Shown: one piece after another, positions 1-9,033 of the stretch
How the letters are laid out: each line of letters begins with the position of its first letter
How positions within the stretch are numbered: position 1 is the stretch's first letter
DNA from: Desulfosporosinus lacus DSM 15449
GTDB taxonomy: Bacteria; Bacillota; Desulfitobacteriia; Desulfitobacteriales; Desulfitobacteriaceae
DNA: 64,000 nucleotides
Direction: 5' to 3'
NCBI RefSeq assembly: GCF_900129935.1
Contig: NZ_FQXJ01000004.1
Span: forward strand, 465,402-529,401
Made by a program: the position numbers and the translations under genes
The notes under the pieces: model-generated
Database searches by the model: none
What the model was told of the DNA's origin: nothing
What the model saw: only the letters and a program-made list of their open reading frames with translations

Positions 1-83
1 TAACTGATAATTCAGAAACTAAAAACAGCCTCAAATTCAGACTTCAACCGACTGGGATCATTTGAATTTTGATTCACGCAACC

Positions 84-263
84 CTAAGATCTCTGATACT
101 TTGAGCTTAGATCAAGTTTACGACTGGAATAAAATTCGTTAATTAATACATCTAATTTGCAACTTATACTGACAACTCTATGATCCGTCAGGTTTTTATC
201 TGAAGCAATTTCATGCATCTTTAATCTTAATTCTTCAATTTGCTCATCTATTATCTGTTTCAC
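84..263 (-). CDS. Spo0E-like sporulation regulatory aspartyl phosphatase
   Basis: Small protein of about 59 residues that matches the Spo0E family, which dephosphorylates Spo0A~P and delays sporulation. The family pattern is visible: a first helix with IEELRLKM, a short loop, then a second helix with the SxxLD signature (here SCKLDVLI). I chose the GTG at 263 because GAGGT lies nine bases upstream; a TTG at 284 would add seven residues but has no ribosome site. It stands alone between the window edge and a gene-free stretch. Assignment rests on motif and length only. Confidence 0.7.
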   Translation of the reverse strand: MKQIIDEQIEELRLKMHEIASDKNLTDHRVVSISCKLDVLINEFYSSRKLDLSSKYQRS

Positions 264-284
264 AATCCAAAAACCTCGTTTCAA

Positions 285-756
285 AAAATATCGAATCCTC
301 CGCTATTCTAATATATTTTCTTGAGAACATCAACGATGTATAAGATAATCTTTTGTCGGAAAATGGAAAAAATATGATTACTGCCAAAAAATATTCATTT
401 TAAAAAAACATTTAATAATTCCAGCCATCTTTTACTCATTTATTATGAGTAACACGTCTCCTTTGGCTACCCCTTATTAGGCATCAACGCGATAATTATC
501 ATTATTTGCATCTATTTTAATAAAAAACATAACAAGAATAATTATACTTTTCTGAAAAATTTGTCAACTTAAGGCTCACAATATCTGGATGAAATTGGCC
601 TGAAGTTAAAAAACTAGCGGCACTTTTGGCACTACCGTCATTACTATTTAAAGCCTCACATCTTGAGAAAAGAACGTGGGGGCATTCTCTGATTTCTCAA
701 AGACAAAAGAAAGGAGTGATGGCATAAATTGTAATCGCATTGTATAATGATTATAA
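285..756. other. AT-rich intergenic stretch without a supported gene
   Basis: About 470 bases of AT-rich sequence. No open frame with a ribosome site and recognisable protein was found. A small inverted repeat (TTGAGAAA ... TTTCTCAA, about 663-700) lies just upstream of the toxin-antitoxin pair, and TATAAT at 743-748 is a reasonable -10 element for that pair, though no good -35 box sits at the right distance. Confidence 0.5.
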
Positions 757-774
757 ATGAAGGGAGATACGGGC

Positions 775-1035
775 TTGCAAGTTGTATATTCCAGAGTTGC
801 AGTTAAAGCTATCAATAGTTTTGATAAATCTGTAAAGCAGAGAATCAAATCAGGAATAGAAGGACTGCTTAAAGTACCACCAAAGGGCGATATTAAGCAG
901 ATGCAGGGCATAAATCCTCCTGTTCTTCGTTTACGAATAGGAAAATATCGGGTATTATATGAGTATACTAATATTAATGACGAAGAAATTTTAATAATTA
1001 AGGATATCGGATCACGAGGGGACATTTACAAGTAA
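775..1035 (+). CDS. RelE/ParE-family toxin
   Basis: About 86 residues with the RelE/ParE fold pattern: an N-terminal VVYSRVAVKAI strand-helix, a central region ending LRLRIGKYRVLYEY, and a C-terminal IIKDIGSRGDIYK. Such toxins are ribosome-dependent mRNA nucleases or gyrase poisons. The start is probably the TTG at 775, because AGGGAGAT lies six bases before it; an ATG at 757 in the same frame has no ribosome site. The partner follows 13 bases downstream, so the toxin comes first, the reverse of the most common order but known for HigBA-like and some RelE systems. Confidence 0.7.
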   Translation: MQVVYSRVAVKAINSFDKSVKQRIKSGIEGLLKVPPKGDIKQMQGINPPVLRLRIGKYRVLYEYTNINDEEILIIKDIGSRGDIYK

Positions 1036-1048
1036 AGGAGAAGATAGT

Positions 1049-1261
1049 ATGTCCGTAGTTTCTAAGCGAATTATAGATATGATTGATATGCTTCCTGAGT
1101 CGGAACAGGAGTTGGCATTGGAAATGATTAAAAGAATAGTCCTTGCTTGGGACAGTGATTTCACAAAGCTGACGCCTCTTGAGAGAGAGAGATTAACCCA
1201 ATCCGAAAAAGAAATAGCCAACGGAGAAACCGTTAGCCATTCAGACATTGACTGGAATTAA
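1049..1261 (+). CDS. Small antitoxin-like protein, partner of the RelE-type toxin
   Basis: Seventy residues, mostly helical and acidic at the C-terminus (ETVSHSDIDWN), a common layout for the partner of a RelE toxin. AAAGGAG lies eight bases before the ATG. It is co-transcribed with the upstream toxin and followed by an intrinsic terminator. I recognise no DNA-binding domain, so the antitoxin role is inferred from position and size. Confidence 0.55.
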   Translation: MSVVSKRIIDMIDMLPESEQELALEMIKRIVLAWDSDFTKLTPLERERLTQSEKEIANGETVSHSDIDWN

Positions 1262-1302
1262 TTTAAAGTAGTGAACGCCCTTTACATTAGTGACTCTGAT
1301 CT

Positions 1303-1338
1303 GTCCCACGTCTTGACAAAAGAACGTGGGACTTTTTT
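1303..1338 (+). terminator. Intrinsic terminator after the toxin-antitoxin pair
   Basis: Perfect nine-base stem GTCCCACGT / ACGTGGGAC followed by TTTTTT on the + strand. Confidence 0.85.
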
Positions 1339-1364
1339 GTGCAAAAAGACTTATAAACTTCGAT

Positions 1365-2621
1365 TCAGTCCCCCCAGACCACTTTTCCTCGTTTAATTAC
1401 TGTCTCAACTGGGTTACTTCCAAAATGATAAGGCAAGTAATTTAGATTGGGAATATCCAGAATAAGCACATCTCCCTGTTTCCCAACCTCTAGACTCCCC
1501 ACCTGATTTGCTCTGCCGATAGCATGGGCAGCATTAATCGTACACCCAGCCAAAGCTTCTTCAGGAGTAAGCCTGAGGTAGAGACAGGCCAGGGTTATAA
1601 CAAGAGGCATGGATTCCGTAGGAGAAGATCCGGGATTGGAATCCGTAGCCAACGCTACAGGTACCCCTGCACGAATCATCTCTCTCGCTCTGGCGTAGGA
1701 ATTTTTAGCAAGGTTAAACGAAGTTGCCGGAAGCAATACTGCAATTACACCTTGTCGTGCCAGAGCTGCAATTCCTTCATCCGAAGCTTGAAGCAAATGA
1801 TCGGCACTTATAACACCCAGTTTTGCCGCTAATTCTGCCCCTCCCGCTGAAGCTAGTTCATCCGCATGCATTTTTAACTTAAAATTTAACTCCTTCGCCT
1901 TAACTAAAATCCGCTCGCTTGATTCGAGACTAAAAACTCCAGGCTCACAAAAAACATCACAGAATTCCGCCAGGTCTTCCACAGCAACCTGCGGTAACAT
2001 CACATCCACTATGTAGTTTGTAAACTCTTCTTCACTGTACCCCGGTGGAACCGCATGCGCCCCCATAAACGTCGAAACCAAGTCAACCGCCTGTTCTCCA
2101 TCTAATTCGTGTATAAGACGTAAAGCCCGCAATTCTTCCTCCACCATCAGGCCATACCCGCTCTTCGCCTCAACCGTCGTCGTCCCCATACTCAACATCG
2201 TCCGGAGCCGGCGGCTTGTTTGCGCTTTAATTTCTTCATCAGTAGCCAACTTAGTACTTCGAACCGTAGAAAGAATCCCCCCGCCTTGCTTAAGTATCTC
2301 AAGATAAGGAACCCCTTTAAGCTTCAAAGACAATTCATTCTCACGAGAACCCGCATAAAGAACATGCGTGTGAGGATCGACAAACCCCGGGGTAACAACC
2401 TTACCCAGCGCACTTATTTGCCGTGTATCAGGTCCTGCCCACCCGCCAGCTCGAACTTCCTCTGTAGTGCCAACCGCAACAATCTTTCCCTCACGGATAG
2501 CAACAGCACCATCTTCAATCAAACCAATCTCAGACATACCTTCCCCACAGGCCGGACCGTCCGAGTAGCCCCTCAGCGTCGCCATCAATTGGGCGGAATG
2601 GATCAAGAGATCCGCATACAT
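1365..2621 (-). CDS. hutI: Imidazolonepropionase
   Basis: Third enzyme of histidine breakdown: it hydrolyses 4-imidazolone-5-propionate to N-formimino-L-glutamate in the cytoplasm. It is an amidohydrolase-fold metalloenzyme; the metal-binding DPHTHVLYAG motif near residue 85, MHADE, and the C-terminal ATDSNPGSSPT loop typical of HutI are all visible. Length of about 418 fits the family. I chose the ATG at 2621 (MYADLL); a GTG one codon earlier has GGAG eight bases upstream and is equally possible. It is the last gene of a minus-strand series with a MetH-activation-like gene and urocanate hydratase upstream. No histidine ammonia-lyase is present nearby. Confidence 0.93.
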   Translation of the reverse strand: MYADLLIHSAQLMATLRGYSDGPACGEGMSEIGLIEDGAVAIREGKIVAVGTTEEVRAGGWAGPDTRQISALGKVVTPGFVDPHTHVLYAGSRENELSLKLKGVPYLEILKQGGGILSTVRSTKLATDEEIKAQTSRRLRTMLSMGTTTVEAKSGYGLMVEEELRALRLIHELDGEQAVDLVSTFMGAHAVPPGYSEEEFTNYIVDVMLPQVAVEDLAEFCDVFCEPGVFSLESSERILVKAKELNFKLKMHADELASAGGAELAAKLGVISADHLLQASDEGIAALARQGVIAVLLPATSFNLAKNSYARAREMIRAGVPVALATDSNPGSSPTESMPLVITLACLYLRLTPEEALAGCTINAAHAIGRANQVGSLEVGKQGDVLILDIPNLNYLPYHFGSNPVETVIKRGKVVWGD

Positions 2622-2682
2622 CACACAATCAGCTCCATTCAAGTCATTTAGAAAATCTAAAAAAAATACGCAGTGGAAAAGC

Positions 2683-2711
2683 AGTGAACTCGTTCAACTA
2701 AAGTTGAACAT
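2683..2711. repeat. Short copy of the composite palindromic repeat (GTTCA hairpin)
   Basis: Hairpin GTTCAACT ... AGTTGAAC with the flanking GTGAACTC seen in larger copies near 6.3, 9.0, 16.0 and 36.9 kb. Confidence 0.5.
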
Positions 2712-2805
2712 GGAAATCTTAACATCGGATGAGACAAGAATGGAACTCGGAACAGTACTCCAAACTCTCTTGGCTATGTTACCCCTACCCTATTGATATA
2801 GGATA

Positions 2806-3543
2806 TTAGATATTTGGAGCTTGATCTTCAGTTTTTACTGACTTAGGCTTACCAAATTTCAAGCGACTATGGGCACAATTTTGCTGTTCGACACACATCT
2901 CACAGGTGATTGCGCAGGACAAGTTCGGCTTCGTAAGCTTTTCTCCAACCGGAATAACAAGAGTATGAGATTTTATCGGAGACATCAACATCGTTTCCCC
3001 TAAAGATATGCCCAGCTCTCCCCCATCCAACAGAGTAAATAAGATTTTCTGAGCTTCCAGGGGAATTTGATAACCACCCGGACATAAGTTATGCCCCGTC
3101 TGTAAGCCACGGTCTGACACTTGCTTGACAACCATGCCCCTTAACAATTCTAAAGCTTCATCAAGCGCCACAGTCCCGCAACCATCTAGAACCATCCCAT
3201 CAAGCATCTCCCCATCTTGAAACAAACGCATTGATTCCTCTTCAAGCCGGGAACCGATGGTTTGGATAGCAATTAAAACCTCCTGAGCCCCCTCAAAGAA
3301 CGAGGCAGCGGCCCCAACAGGATACTGATTTGCAATAAGAATTTCCCCTGGTCCCGTAACCTCCACCGGTACATAACCATAAATACAGCGAGCATCAACA
3401 AGTCCTAACGCTTTGACTCGCATCTCCTCAATGGTTGGCTTAAAGTTTTCACTTCGTTTCGAATCTGCATCCGGCATACCAATACGCCGATAAATCTCTG
3501 AAGTATCTAATTTTAAGTTATCCCACTTTATATATTCCATCAC
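2806..3543 (-). CDS. Vitamin B12-dependent methionine synthase activation-domain-like protein
   Basis: About 245 residues resembling the stand-alone MetH activation (SAM-binding) domain proteins often found beside corrinoid methyltransferases. The segment LDGCGTVALDEALELL near residue 120 and the CPGGYQIPLEAQ region fit that family, whose role in MetH is to bind SAM while an inactive cob(II)alamin is reductively remethylated. The C-terminus has five cysteines (CAITCEMCVEQQNC...), unlike MetH, and could hold an iron-sulfur cluster. It lies between hutU and hutI and may serve the corrinoid protein encoded upstream. Family assignment is fairly good; the exact role is inferred. Confidence 0.7.
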   Translation of the reverse strand: MMEYIKWDNLKLDTSEIYRRIGMPDADSKRSENFKPTIEEMRVKALGLVDARCIYGYVPVEVTGPGEILIANQYPVGAAASFFEGAQEVLIAIQTIGSRLEEESMRLFQDGEMLDGMVLDGCGTVALDEALELLRGMVVKQVSDRGLQTGHNLCPGGYQIPLEAQKILFTLLDGGELGISLGETMLMSPIKSHTLVIPVGEKLTKPNLSCAITCEMCVEQQNCAHSRLKFGKPKSVKTEDQAPNI

Positions 3544-4075
3544 TTATCGATCCTCCCAGCCTAAACGAAGAAATCTAAACTTTGCACTTTCTCCACTTTC
3601 ATATCCCATGCCATGTTCTATCGTTCCGACCCCGTCGACCCAAGCCCGGGGCGCAGTGTGACACAAGCGCGACGTCTTTACGTAAGCAGCTAAGCAAACT
3701 TCCGTTTAAGCGACCGACCCGAAACGCGGGGCAGTGTACAGGGTCCCCTCCCGCCATCCTTGGCTCCGGGGACACTTGGCCATCCATGGCCGGCGGATGT
3801 ACACTGCCGCCAGTGAGCCACGGCCCCTTCTCGCCGTCCTGCAAGAAGGCTAATCCGTGCGAAGACAGTGTCTTCGGGCTACAGGGGCACTAGACCGTCC
3901 ATGGTCGTCGGACGGCTCATCTGGCACGATAAGTCTCCAGTGGAGATTATCGCCGTAGGCGGGTTCTTTAAAAGGATACTATCGCCGAAGGATGAACCCC
4001 GCTCCCCAAAGCCAGTCGCTTAAACGGTTAGTTTGCTCTGCGTCGTAAGCACCGAGCGCTGTGTCACACAAGCCC
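3544..4075. repeat. Highly structured GC-rich spacer with a 410-bp inverted-repeat element
   Basis: Gap between the MetH-activation-like gene and hutU. Two arms of about 57 bases, 3656-3714 and 4014-4069, are imperfect inverted repeats of each other; both share GTGTGACACA and CCGTTTAAGCGAC. Nested inside are more inverted pieces, for example GGCAGTGTACA near 3732 against TGTACACTGCC near 3798, and at 3927-3992 a GATAAGTCTCC ... GGAGATTATC hairpin of the family repeated elsewhere in this window. Open frames in it have no ribosome site or family pattern. It looks like a MITE-type or composite repeat rather than a gene. Confidence 0.65.
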
Positions 4076-6088
4076 CTACTTGCATACCCGCTCAATCAAC
4101 TCATCCTTCGGAATAAAAGGCACCGTAATATGCCCCAAACCCTTATACCGCTCATTGAACTCAATACCAGTCTCAATAGAATGCTCGTTCCTGGCCCAAG
4201 CCCGCCGAGCAACCCCCCCGATTACATCCCACAAAAGTGCAGACTTAATAACCTCATCCACACGTTCACTCCCGTCAAGGACCAAGCCAAAGCCTCCATT
4301 AATAGCTTTCCCAATGCCGACACCCCCGCCATTATGGAGAGAAACCATACTCATCCCTCGAGCCGCATCTCCGACAAAACTTTGTACAGCCATATCTGCC
4401 ATCACATTGCTTCCATCTTTGATATTCGCCGTCTCTCTAAAGGGAGAATCCGTTCCGCTCACATCGTGATGATCTCGTCCCAGCATGACCGGGCCAATCT
4501 CTCCATTGCGAATCATCTCATTAAATTTAAGGGCAATCTTAATCCTGCCTTCCGCATCCTGATAAAGAATCCGCGCTTGAGTACCGACAACCAGTTTATT
4601 TTTCTCAGCATCCTTAATCCAAATATAGTTATCCCGATCTTGCCCCCTGCGGTTTGGATCAATACACCCCATGGCAGCCTCATCCGTTTTACGCAGATCT
4701 TCCTTTTTCCCGCTCAAACAAACCCATCTAAAAGGCCCATACCCATAATCAAACAGTTCCGGCCCCATAATATCCTCAACATAGGACGGGAAAATAAAGC
4801 CATCCTTCTCATCCACACCATTTTTTGAAATCTCATTCACTCCGGCATCATAAACTGCCTTCATAAAAGAATTACCATAGTCGAAGAAATAAGTGCCTCT
4901 TTCTACCAACGTCCGAATCAATTCAAACTGCCGAACCAAGCTCTGATCCACAAGCTTTTTGAACTCCGCCCGGTCGGTTGCCAGTAACCTGGTCCGCTCC
5001 TCGAAAGAGATCCCTTGTGGGCAGTATCCGCCTTCATAGGCAACATGACATGAGGTCTGATCACTGAGCAAATCCACTTTAATCTCATGCTTTACCGCAT
5101 ACTCCAATAAATCGACAACGTTACCCTGATAAGCAATGGACATGGGCTCTTTTTTCTGCACATACTCAGCCGCAATCCGGAAGACTTCCTCCAGATCCGC
5201 AGACACTCTGCTTACCCACCCCTGTTCATGGCGAGTCTTGATTCTGGATTCATCCACTTCAGCGATAATCCCCACACCTCGGGCGATTTCCACAGATTTC
5301 CCCTGAGCCCCGCTCATCCCGCCAAGACCTGACGAGATAAAAAGATGCCCGCTTATATCCCCATCATGAGGAATTCCTAACTTCATTCGCCCGGCATTAA
5401 GCAACGTATTAAAGGTACCGTGCACAATTCCCTGAGGGCCAATATACATCCAACCGCCGGCGGTCATCTGACCATAGTTAGCAACACCCATTTGCTCTGC
5501 GATTTCCCAATCCTTCTGATTGTCAAACATCCCGACCATTAAGGCATTAGTAATGATCACCCGCGGAGCTTCCGGACGAGAGGGGAATAATCCCACCGGA
5601 TGCCCGGATTCCATGACTAGAGTCTGATGATCCGTCATCACTTCCAAATATTTTTTAATCAAACGGTATTGCAGCCAGTTTTGACAGACACTTCCTGTTT
5701 CACCATAGGTAACAAGTTCATAAGGATAAAGTGCCACCTCAAAATCCAGGTTATTATCAATCATCACCTGAAAAGCCTTGCCCTCTATACAGTTCCCCTG
5801 ATACTCGTCGATAGGTTTACCGGATAATTTCCCTGCCGGACGATAACGATACGCATAAATCCTGCCTCTGGTCCTCAATTCCTCCAGAAACTCCGGGGCC
5901 AACTGTTCATGTAATTCTTCAGGAACATAGCGCAAAGCATTCTTAAGGGCAATTTTAGTTTGACTTGGAGAGAGGCTAAACCCCCGATCCGGAGCCCGTC
6001 TAATCCCTTCCACAAATTCCTGCATCTCAGGCAATTCAGGGTCCAGCTTAACAGCCATGGCTTGTGCGATGTCATAATTACTGATCAT
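4076..6088 (-). CDS. hutU: Urocanate hydratase (long form)
   Basis: Second enzyme of histidine degradation: it adds water to urocanate using tightly bound NAD+ as electrophile, giving imidazolone propionate. Family blocks are clear: YGQMTAGGWMYIGPQGIVHG near residue 215, GLGGMSGAQGK near 260, DQTSCHVAYEGGYCPQGISF near 350, and a C-terminal GRDHHD ... NGGGVGIGKAINGGFG stretch. About 670 residues, longer than the roughly 555 of the Pseudomonas enzyme; such long forms occur in Clostridia. The ATG at 6088 is preferred because GAGGAG lies eight bases upstream; a GTG nine bases earlier touches that site. The related thiourocanate hydratases belong to the same family, so the true substrate could be a modified urocanate. 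Confidence 0.92.
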   Translation of the reverse strand: MISNYDIAQAMAVKLDPELPEMQEFVEGIRRAPDRGFSLSPSQTKIALKNALRYVPEELHEQLAPEFLEELRTRGRIYAYRYRPAGKLSGKPIDEYQGNCIEGKAFQVMIDNNLDFEVALYPYELVTYGETGSVCQNWLQYRLIKKYLEVMTDHQTLVMESGHPVGLFPSRPEAPRVIITNALMVGMFDNQKDWEIAEQMGVANYGQMTAGGWMYIGPQGIVHGTFNTLLNAGRMKLGIPHDGDISGHLFISSGLGGMSGAQGKSVEIARGVGIIAEVDESRIKTRHEQGWVSRVSADLEEVFRIAAEYVQKKEPMSIAYQGNVVDLLEYAVKHEIKVDLLSDQTSCHVAYEGGYCPQGISFEERTRLLATDRAEFKKLVDQSLVRQFELIRTLVERGTYFFDYGNSFMKAVYDAGVNEISKNGVDEKDGFIFPSYVEDIMGPELFDYGYGPFRWVCLSGKKEDLRKTDEAAMGCIDPNRRGQDRDNYIWIKDAEKNKLVVGTQARILYQDAEGRIKIALKFNEMIRNGEIGPVMLGRDHHDVSGTDSPFRETANIKDGSNVMADMAVQSFVGDAARGMSMVSLHNGGGVGIGKAINGGFGLVLDGSERVDEVIKSALLWDVIGGVARRAWARNEHSIETGIEFNERYKGLGHITVPFIPKDELIERVCK

Positions 6089-6110
6089 CCAGCTCACTCC
6101 TCACTTAAAA

Positions 6111-6361
6111 TTTATCAATTCCGAGATTCCCACTTCAAGTGGGTGTTCGTTATTGGGGGTAGACTCCATCCTACGGCGCGAACGGATTCGTCTGCGGATC
6201 TGCGCCTTGGCGTAAGTCTATCCTCAGCGCAGTTGTATTCGTTACAGGCCGTGCGCTTTCGGCGATAGTCTCCACAGGAGACTATCGTACCGGAGAGTAT
6301 CGTACTGGAGACTATCGTCACCGAAGTCTCGATGTTCAGCTTTAGCTGAACGAGTTCACTT
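6111..6361. repeat. Composite palindromic repeat, long copy
   Basis: Successive hairpins: CCCACTT-AAGTGGG at about 6127, then GATAGTCTCC-GGAGACTATC with near repeats at 6263-6330, and GTTCAGCTTTAGCTGAAC at about 6333. The end ATTTATCAATTCCGAGA recurs in the copy at 26.7 kb and inverted at 37.0 kb. Confidence 0.75.
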
Positions 6362-6429
6362 TAGAGAACCTTGCTTTACCTTACTAATGAACCAAGCAGG
6401 AAAGTCCCAATTAATTCATATTTTTAGAA

Positions 6430-6464
6430 ATAGGTACAGTTGCCCTTTAGGACTCCTGTACCTA
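6430..6464. other. Intercistronic hairpin between mttC-like gene and hutU
   Basis: Perfect ten-base inverted repeat ATAGGTACAG / CTGTACCTAT with a 15-base loop, no U-run. It could act in mRNA processing or stability; no other gene content is seen at 6362-6558. Confidence 0.5.
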
Positions 6465-6558
6465 TCACTTATACGGATGTTTTCACCGTCGTCTTTATGC
6501 TCTAATATCAAAAATTCAAGTCTAACTAACCCTATACCAATCCCACTAAACATAGCCG

Positions 6559-7191
6559 TTAAGCTATGATGCGTCGACACAGCTCTGTTGCCGATGCGGC
6601 ATCTGCAGCATATCCATCAGCGCCGATTTCATCGGCAAAACTTTGGGAAATAGGTGCCCCGCCAATTACGACCTTAACGGAATCACGCAAGCCCTCTTCT
6701 TTTAAAGCCTCAATCGTGTCCTTCATCGAAAGCATGGTTGTTGTTAAAAGAGCGGACAAACCAATAGCTTGAGGGGAATGCTCCTTAACAGCTTTTACAA
6801 AAGCAGCCGGATCTATGTCTACACCCAAATCAATAATTTCAAATCCGGCACTTTCCATCATCATAACAACCAGCTTTTTACCGATGTCGTGAAGATCGCC
6901 CTTAACTGTCCCGATCACCACTTTACCGGCGGTAGGCATGTCTTTGTCAGCAATCAACGGTTTTAAGAGTTCAATACCTGTACTCATAGCCTTAGCAGAC
7001 ATCATAACCTCCGGAACATACATATCCCCTGCTTTGAAACGAACTCCGACCACATTCATGCCCGCCATTAATCCCTGATTAATAATCTCCAGTGGATCAT
7101 TGCCGTTATCAATCATTTTCTGAGTTAAATCCTTCGCCCCATTATAATTTCCATTAATCACAAGTTCAGCCAAGCTGGTAAAATCACTCAT
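6559..7191 (-). CDS. Corrinoid protein of the MttC/MtbC family
   Basis: Methyl carrier for a corrinoid-dependent methyltransferase. It has a helical cap (about residues 1-85) and a B12-binding Rossmann domain with the base-off signature DLHDIG at 99-104 (His101 is the expected cobalt ligand), followed by SALLTTTM and VIGGAPIS, which bind the corrinoid tail. Length of 210 is standard. It lies downstream of two mttB-like genes on the same strand, and would accept the methyl group from one or both and pass it to a tetrahydrofolate- or CoM-linked methyltransferase not encoded in this window. Confidence 0.93.
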   Translation of the reverse strand: MSDFTSLAELVINGNYNGAKDLTQKMIDNGNDPLEIINQGLMAGMNVVGVRFKAGDMYVPEVMMSAKAMSTGIELLKPLIADKDMPTAGKVVIGTVKGDLHDIGKKLVVMMMESAGFEIIDLGVDIDPAAFVKAVKEHSPQAIGLSALLTTTMLSMKDTIEALKEEGLRDSVKVVIGGAPISQSFADEIGADGYAADAASATELCRRIIA

Positions 7192-7364
7192 TAAGATTTC
7201 CTCCTCAAATATTGGTTTATCCCCTCACCCATGGTGATCTATTAATACTTTCACGTATTTTTCTTCGAGTACTAAATGCCTGCAAGCCGTCACAGGCTTT
7301 CGGCAAGAAGTGCGTATACCTCACATTATATAAAAATGTCCCAAAATGATCAACTAACCCTAAA

Positions 7365-8822
7365 TTAAGCTTTCTCCCCAACCTTTTCTTTAGCTTTTCG
7401 GAGGATTTCACCGATTTGTGCCTTTACCTCCTCGGTGACGGGCTTAGGCTGGTGAGTTTCCAAAACTTGTTTGATCTGGTCCCTGGCACGTTCGATCATC
7501 GTCTTACTGCCGTTGGCTGTCCAATTCTCATAATTGTTAAAGTCCGAGAGATCAGGAAACCAGTTATCCCTAAAATGCTTGGCCGTATGGTCATCCCCAA
7601 GGAAGTTTCCTCCCGGGCCAACCCGCATGATCGACTCTACACCCAAGGACTCTTTATCAGTATTGATCCCCTTCAGTAACCGGCGGGTCCTGCCAATAAC
7701 CTCGTTGGAAATAACCAGCAACTCTAAGGAACCTGTAATACCAAACTCCATATAGAAAACATCATGCATAATATTGCACCCTTGAAGGGCTCCCATCATG
7801 GTAAACATCGTCGACTCCGCGATAGCCTGTTCGTCACAAACCTTGGAATTACTGCACCCGGCATAGCCCCAAGAGGGAAGTTGGTAGTAATGAGCCAGAT
7901 CAACAGCGCCCCCTTGAAAGAGTACCGCTTCCGGAGTTCCATAAACCGCCTGCATCGTTCGCATATCAAGCGGCGAATTTCCATAGCCGTAAATAAAGGG
8001 AGCCCCCGGAGCCTTCAATTGGTGAATAATTAAGCCGCTCAACGCTTCCGCATTAGCCTGTACCAAGGCCCCTGCAATTGTAGTAGGCACGGAAGCTCCC
8101 GCTACGCCACCGCAGGCAAAATTCGCGGGAACCCCATTTTCAGCAGCAATTAGCAGTTTTTCGATGGACTCCTTCGGATGTTGAAGAGGGGAGGTGGGTT
8201 CAGTATAAATCATAAACAGAGGCTTCTGACGCAAGCGCTCCTTCCCACCCACAGCACAGGCCGCCATTTCAATAATATCCAGAAGGGTATCCCCATCTTC
8301 AGCAATCACAACCTGAGGTTTTTCCGTATTTTGAACCATAATGGCATATTGTTCACGATTAATCATACGAGGGTCTACATCGGACAATAAACCCATGGAC
8401 ATGACAAAATCAATATTCGGTAATTTGTCACAAAGTCTAATAGCATTAGCCACATCTTCTTGACGCCAACTCCGCCTCTCTAAGGTGAAGGGATCCAGGT
8501 AGTTGAGGGTATCAGACCCGGTACCGAAGTAAACATTGGCCCCTTCAAGATGAAGCGCCGCCTCTCCCTTGCGGTTATACAGAGTCACACGGGAAGGAGC
8601 TGACTGCAATGCTTGCTTGACCAGAAAACTTGGGAAATAAACCCGATTACCGTTTTCCACATGTGCCCCGGCTTGCCGCAGCAATTCCACTGCCTCCTCA
8701 TGGTGAATAACCATGCCTGTGTCTTCAAGAACTTGACAACTTGCGAGATGAATCTCCTCTGCTTGTTTTTCCGTGAGTGTTCGAAAGAACAGTCCGTTTC
8801 CGTGCGAGCTTCCAACTCCCAT
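7365..8822 (-). CDS. MttB-family (non-pyrrolysine) trimethylamine/betaine methyltransferase, copy 1
   Basis: 485 residues. TIM-barrel methyltransferase that moves a methyl from a quaternary amine to a corrinoid protein. Family segments include YFGTGSDTLNYLDP near residue 95, MIYTEPTSPLQH near 205, YGYAGC-type motif WGYAGCSNSKVCDEQA near 320, and GPGGNFLGDDHTAKHFR near 410. The frame is unbroken, so there is no in-frame amber codon for pyrrolysine; the closest characterised relatives are glycine-betaine-type enzymes such as Desulfitobacterium MtgB. Start ATG at 8822 has AAAGGGG nine bases upstream. Substrate cannot be read from sequence. Confidence 0.9.
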   Translation of the reverse strand: MGVGSSHGNGLFFRTLTEKQAEEIHLASCQVLEDTGMVIHHEEAVELLRQAGAHVENGNRVYFPSFLVKQALQSAPSRVTLYNRKGEAALHLEGANVYFGTGSDTLNYLDPFTLERRSWRQEDVANAIRLCDKLPNIDFVMSMGLLSDVDPRMINREQYAIMVQNTEKPQVVIAEDGDTLLDIIEMAACAVGGKERLRQKPLFMIYTEPTSPLQHPKESIEKLLIAAENGVPANFACGGVAGASVPTTIAGALVQANAEALSGLIIHQLKAPGAPFIYGYGNSPLDMRTMQAVYGTPEAVLFQGGAVDLAHYYQLPSWGYAGCSNSKVCDEQAIAESTMFTMMGALQGCNIMHDVFYMEFGITGSLELLVISNEVIGRTRRLLKGINTDKESLGVESIMRVGPGGNFLGDDHTAKHFRDNWFPDLSDFNNYENWTANGSKTMIERARDQIKQVLETHQPKPVTEEVKAQIGEILRKAKEKVGEKA

Positions 8823-8849
8823 TGAGTGTAACCCCTTTCATTTGTTCCT

Positions 8850-9016
8850 GCCAGCGGATATGCCCCTTCGGCATAAGTCTATCCTTAGCGCAACTGTATT
8901 CGTTACGGGCCGTGCGCTTTCGGCGATAGTCTCCACAGGAAACTATCGTACCGGAGACTATCATAAAGAAGACTATGCCGAAGTCTCCTTGTTCAGCTTT
9001 AGCTGAAGGAGTTCCT
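8850..9016. repeat. Composite palindromic repeat between the two methyltransferase genes
   Basis: Shares with the 6.1-6.36 kb copy the block TATTCGTTAC-GGGCCGTGCGC, the GATAGTCTCC hairpin (about 8925-8960) and the GTTCAGCTTTAGCTGAA hairpin (about 8991). Confidence 0.7.
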
Positions 9017-9033
9017 ATGTTCTCTTTTAGTTG

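Noticed and set aside
3582..3893. Open frames on both strands in the GC-rich spacer
   Set aside because: They lie inside the inverted-repeat element; proline/glycine-rich composition comes from GC content, and no ribosome site is present.
4061..4828. Long + strand open frames across hutU
   Set aside because: They are the complement of a clear urocanate hydratase gene, have no ribosome sites and no family pattern.
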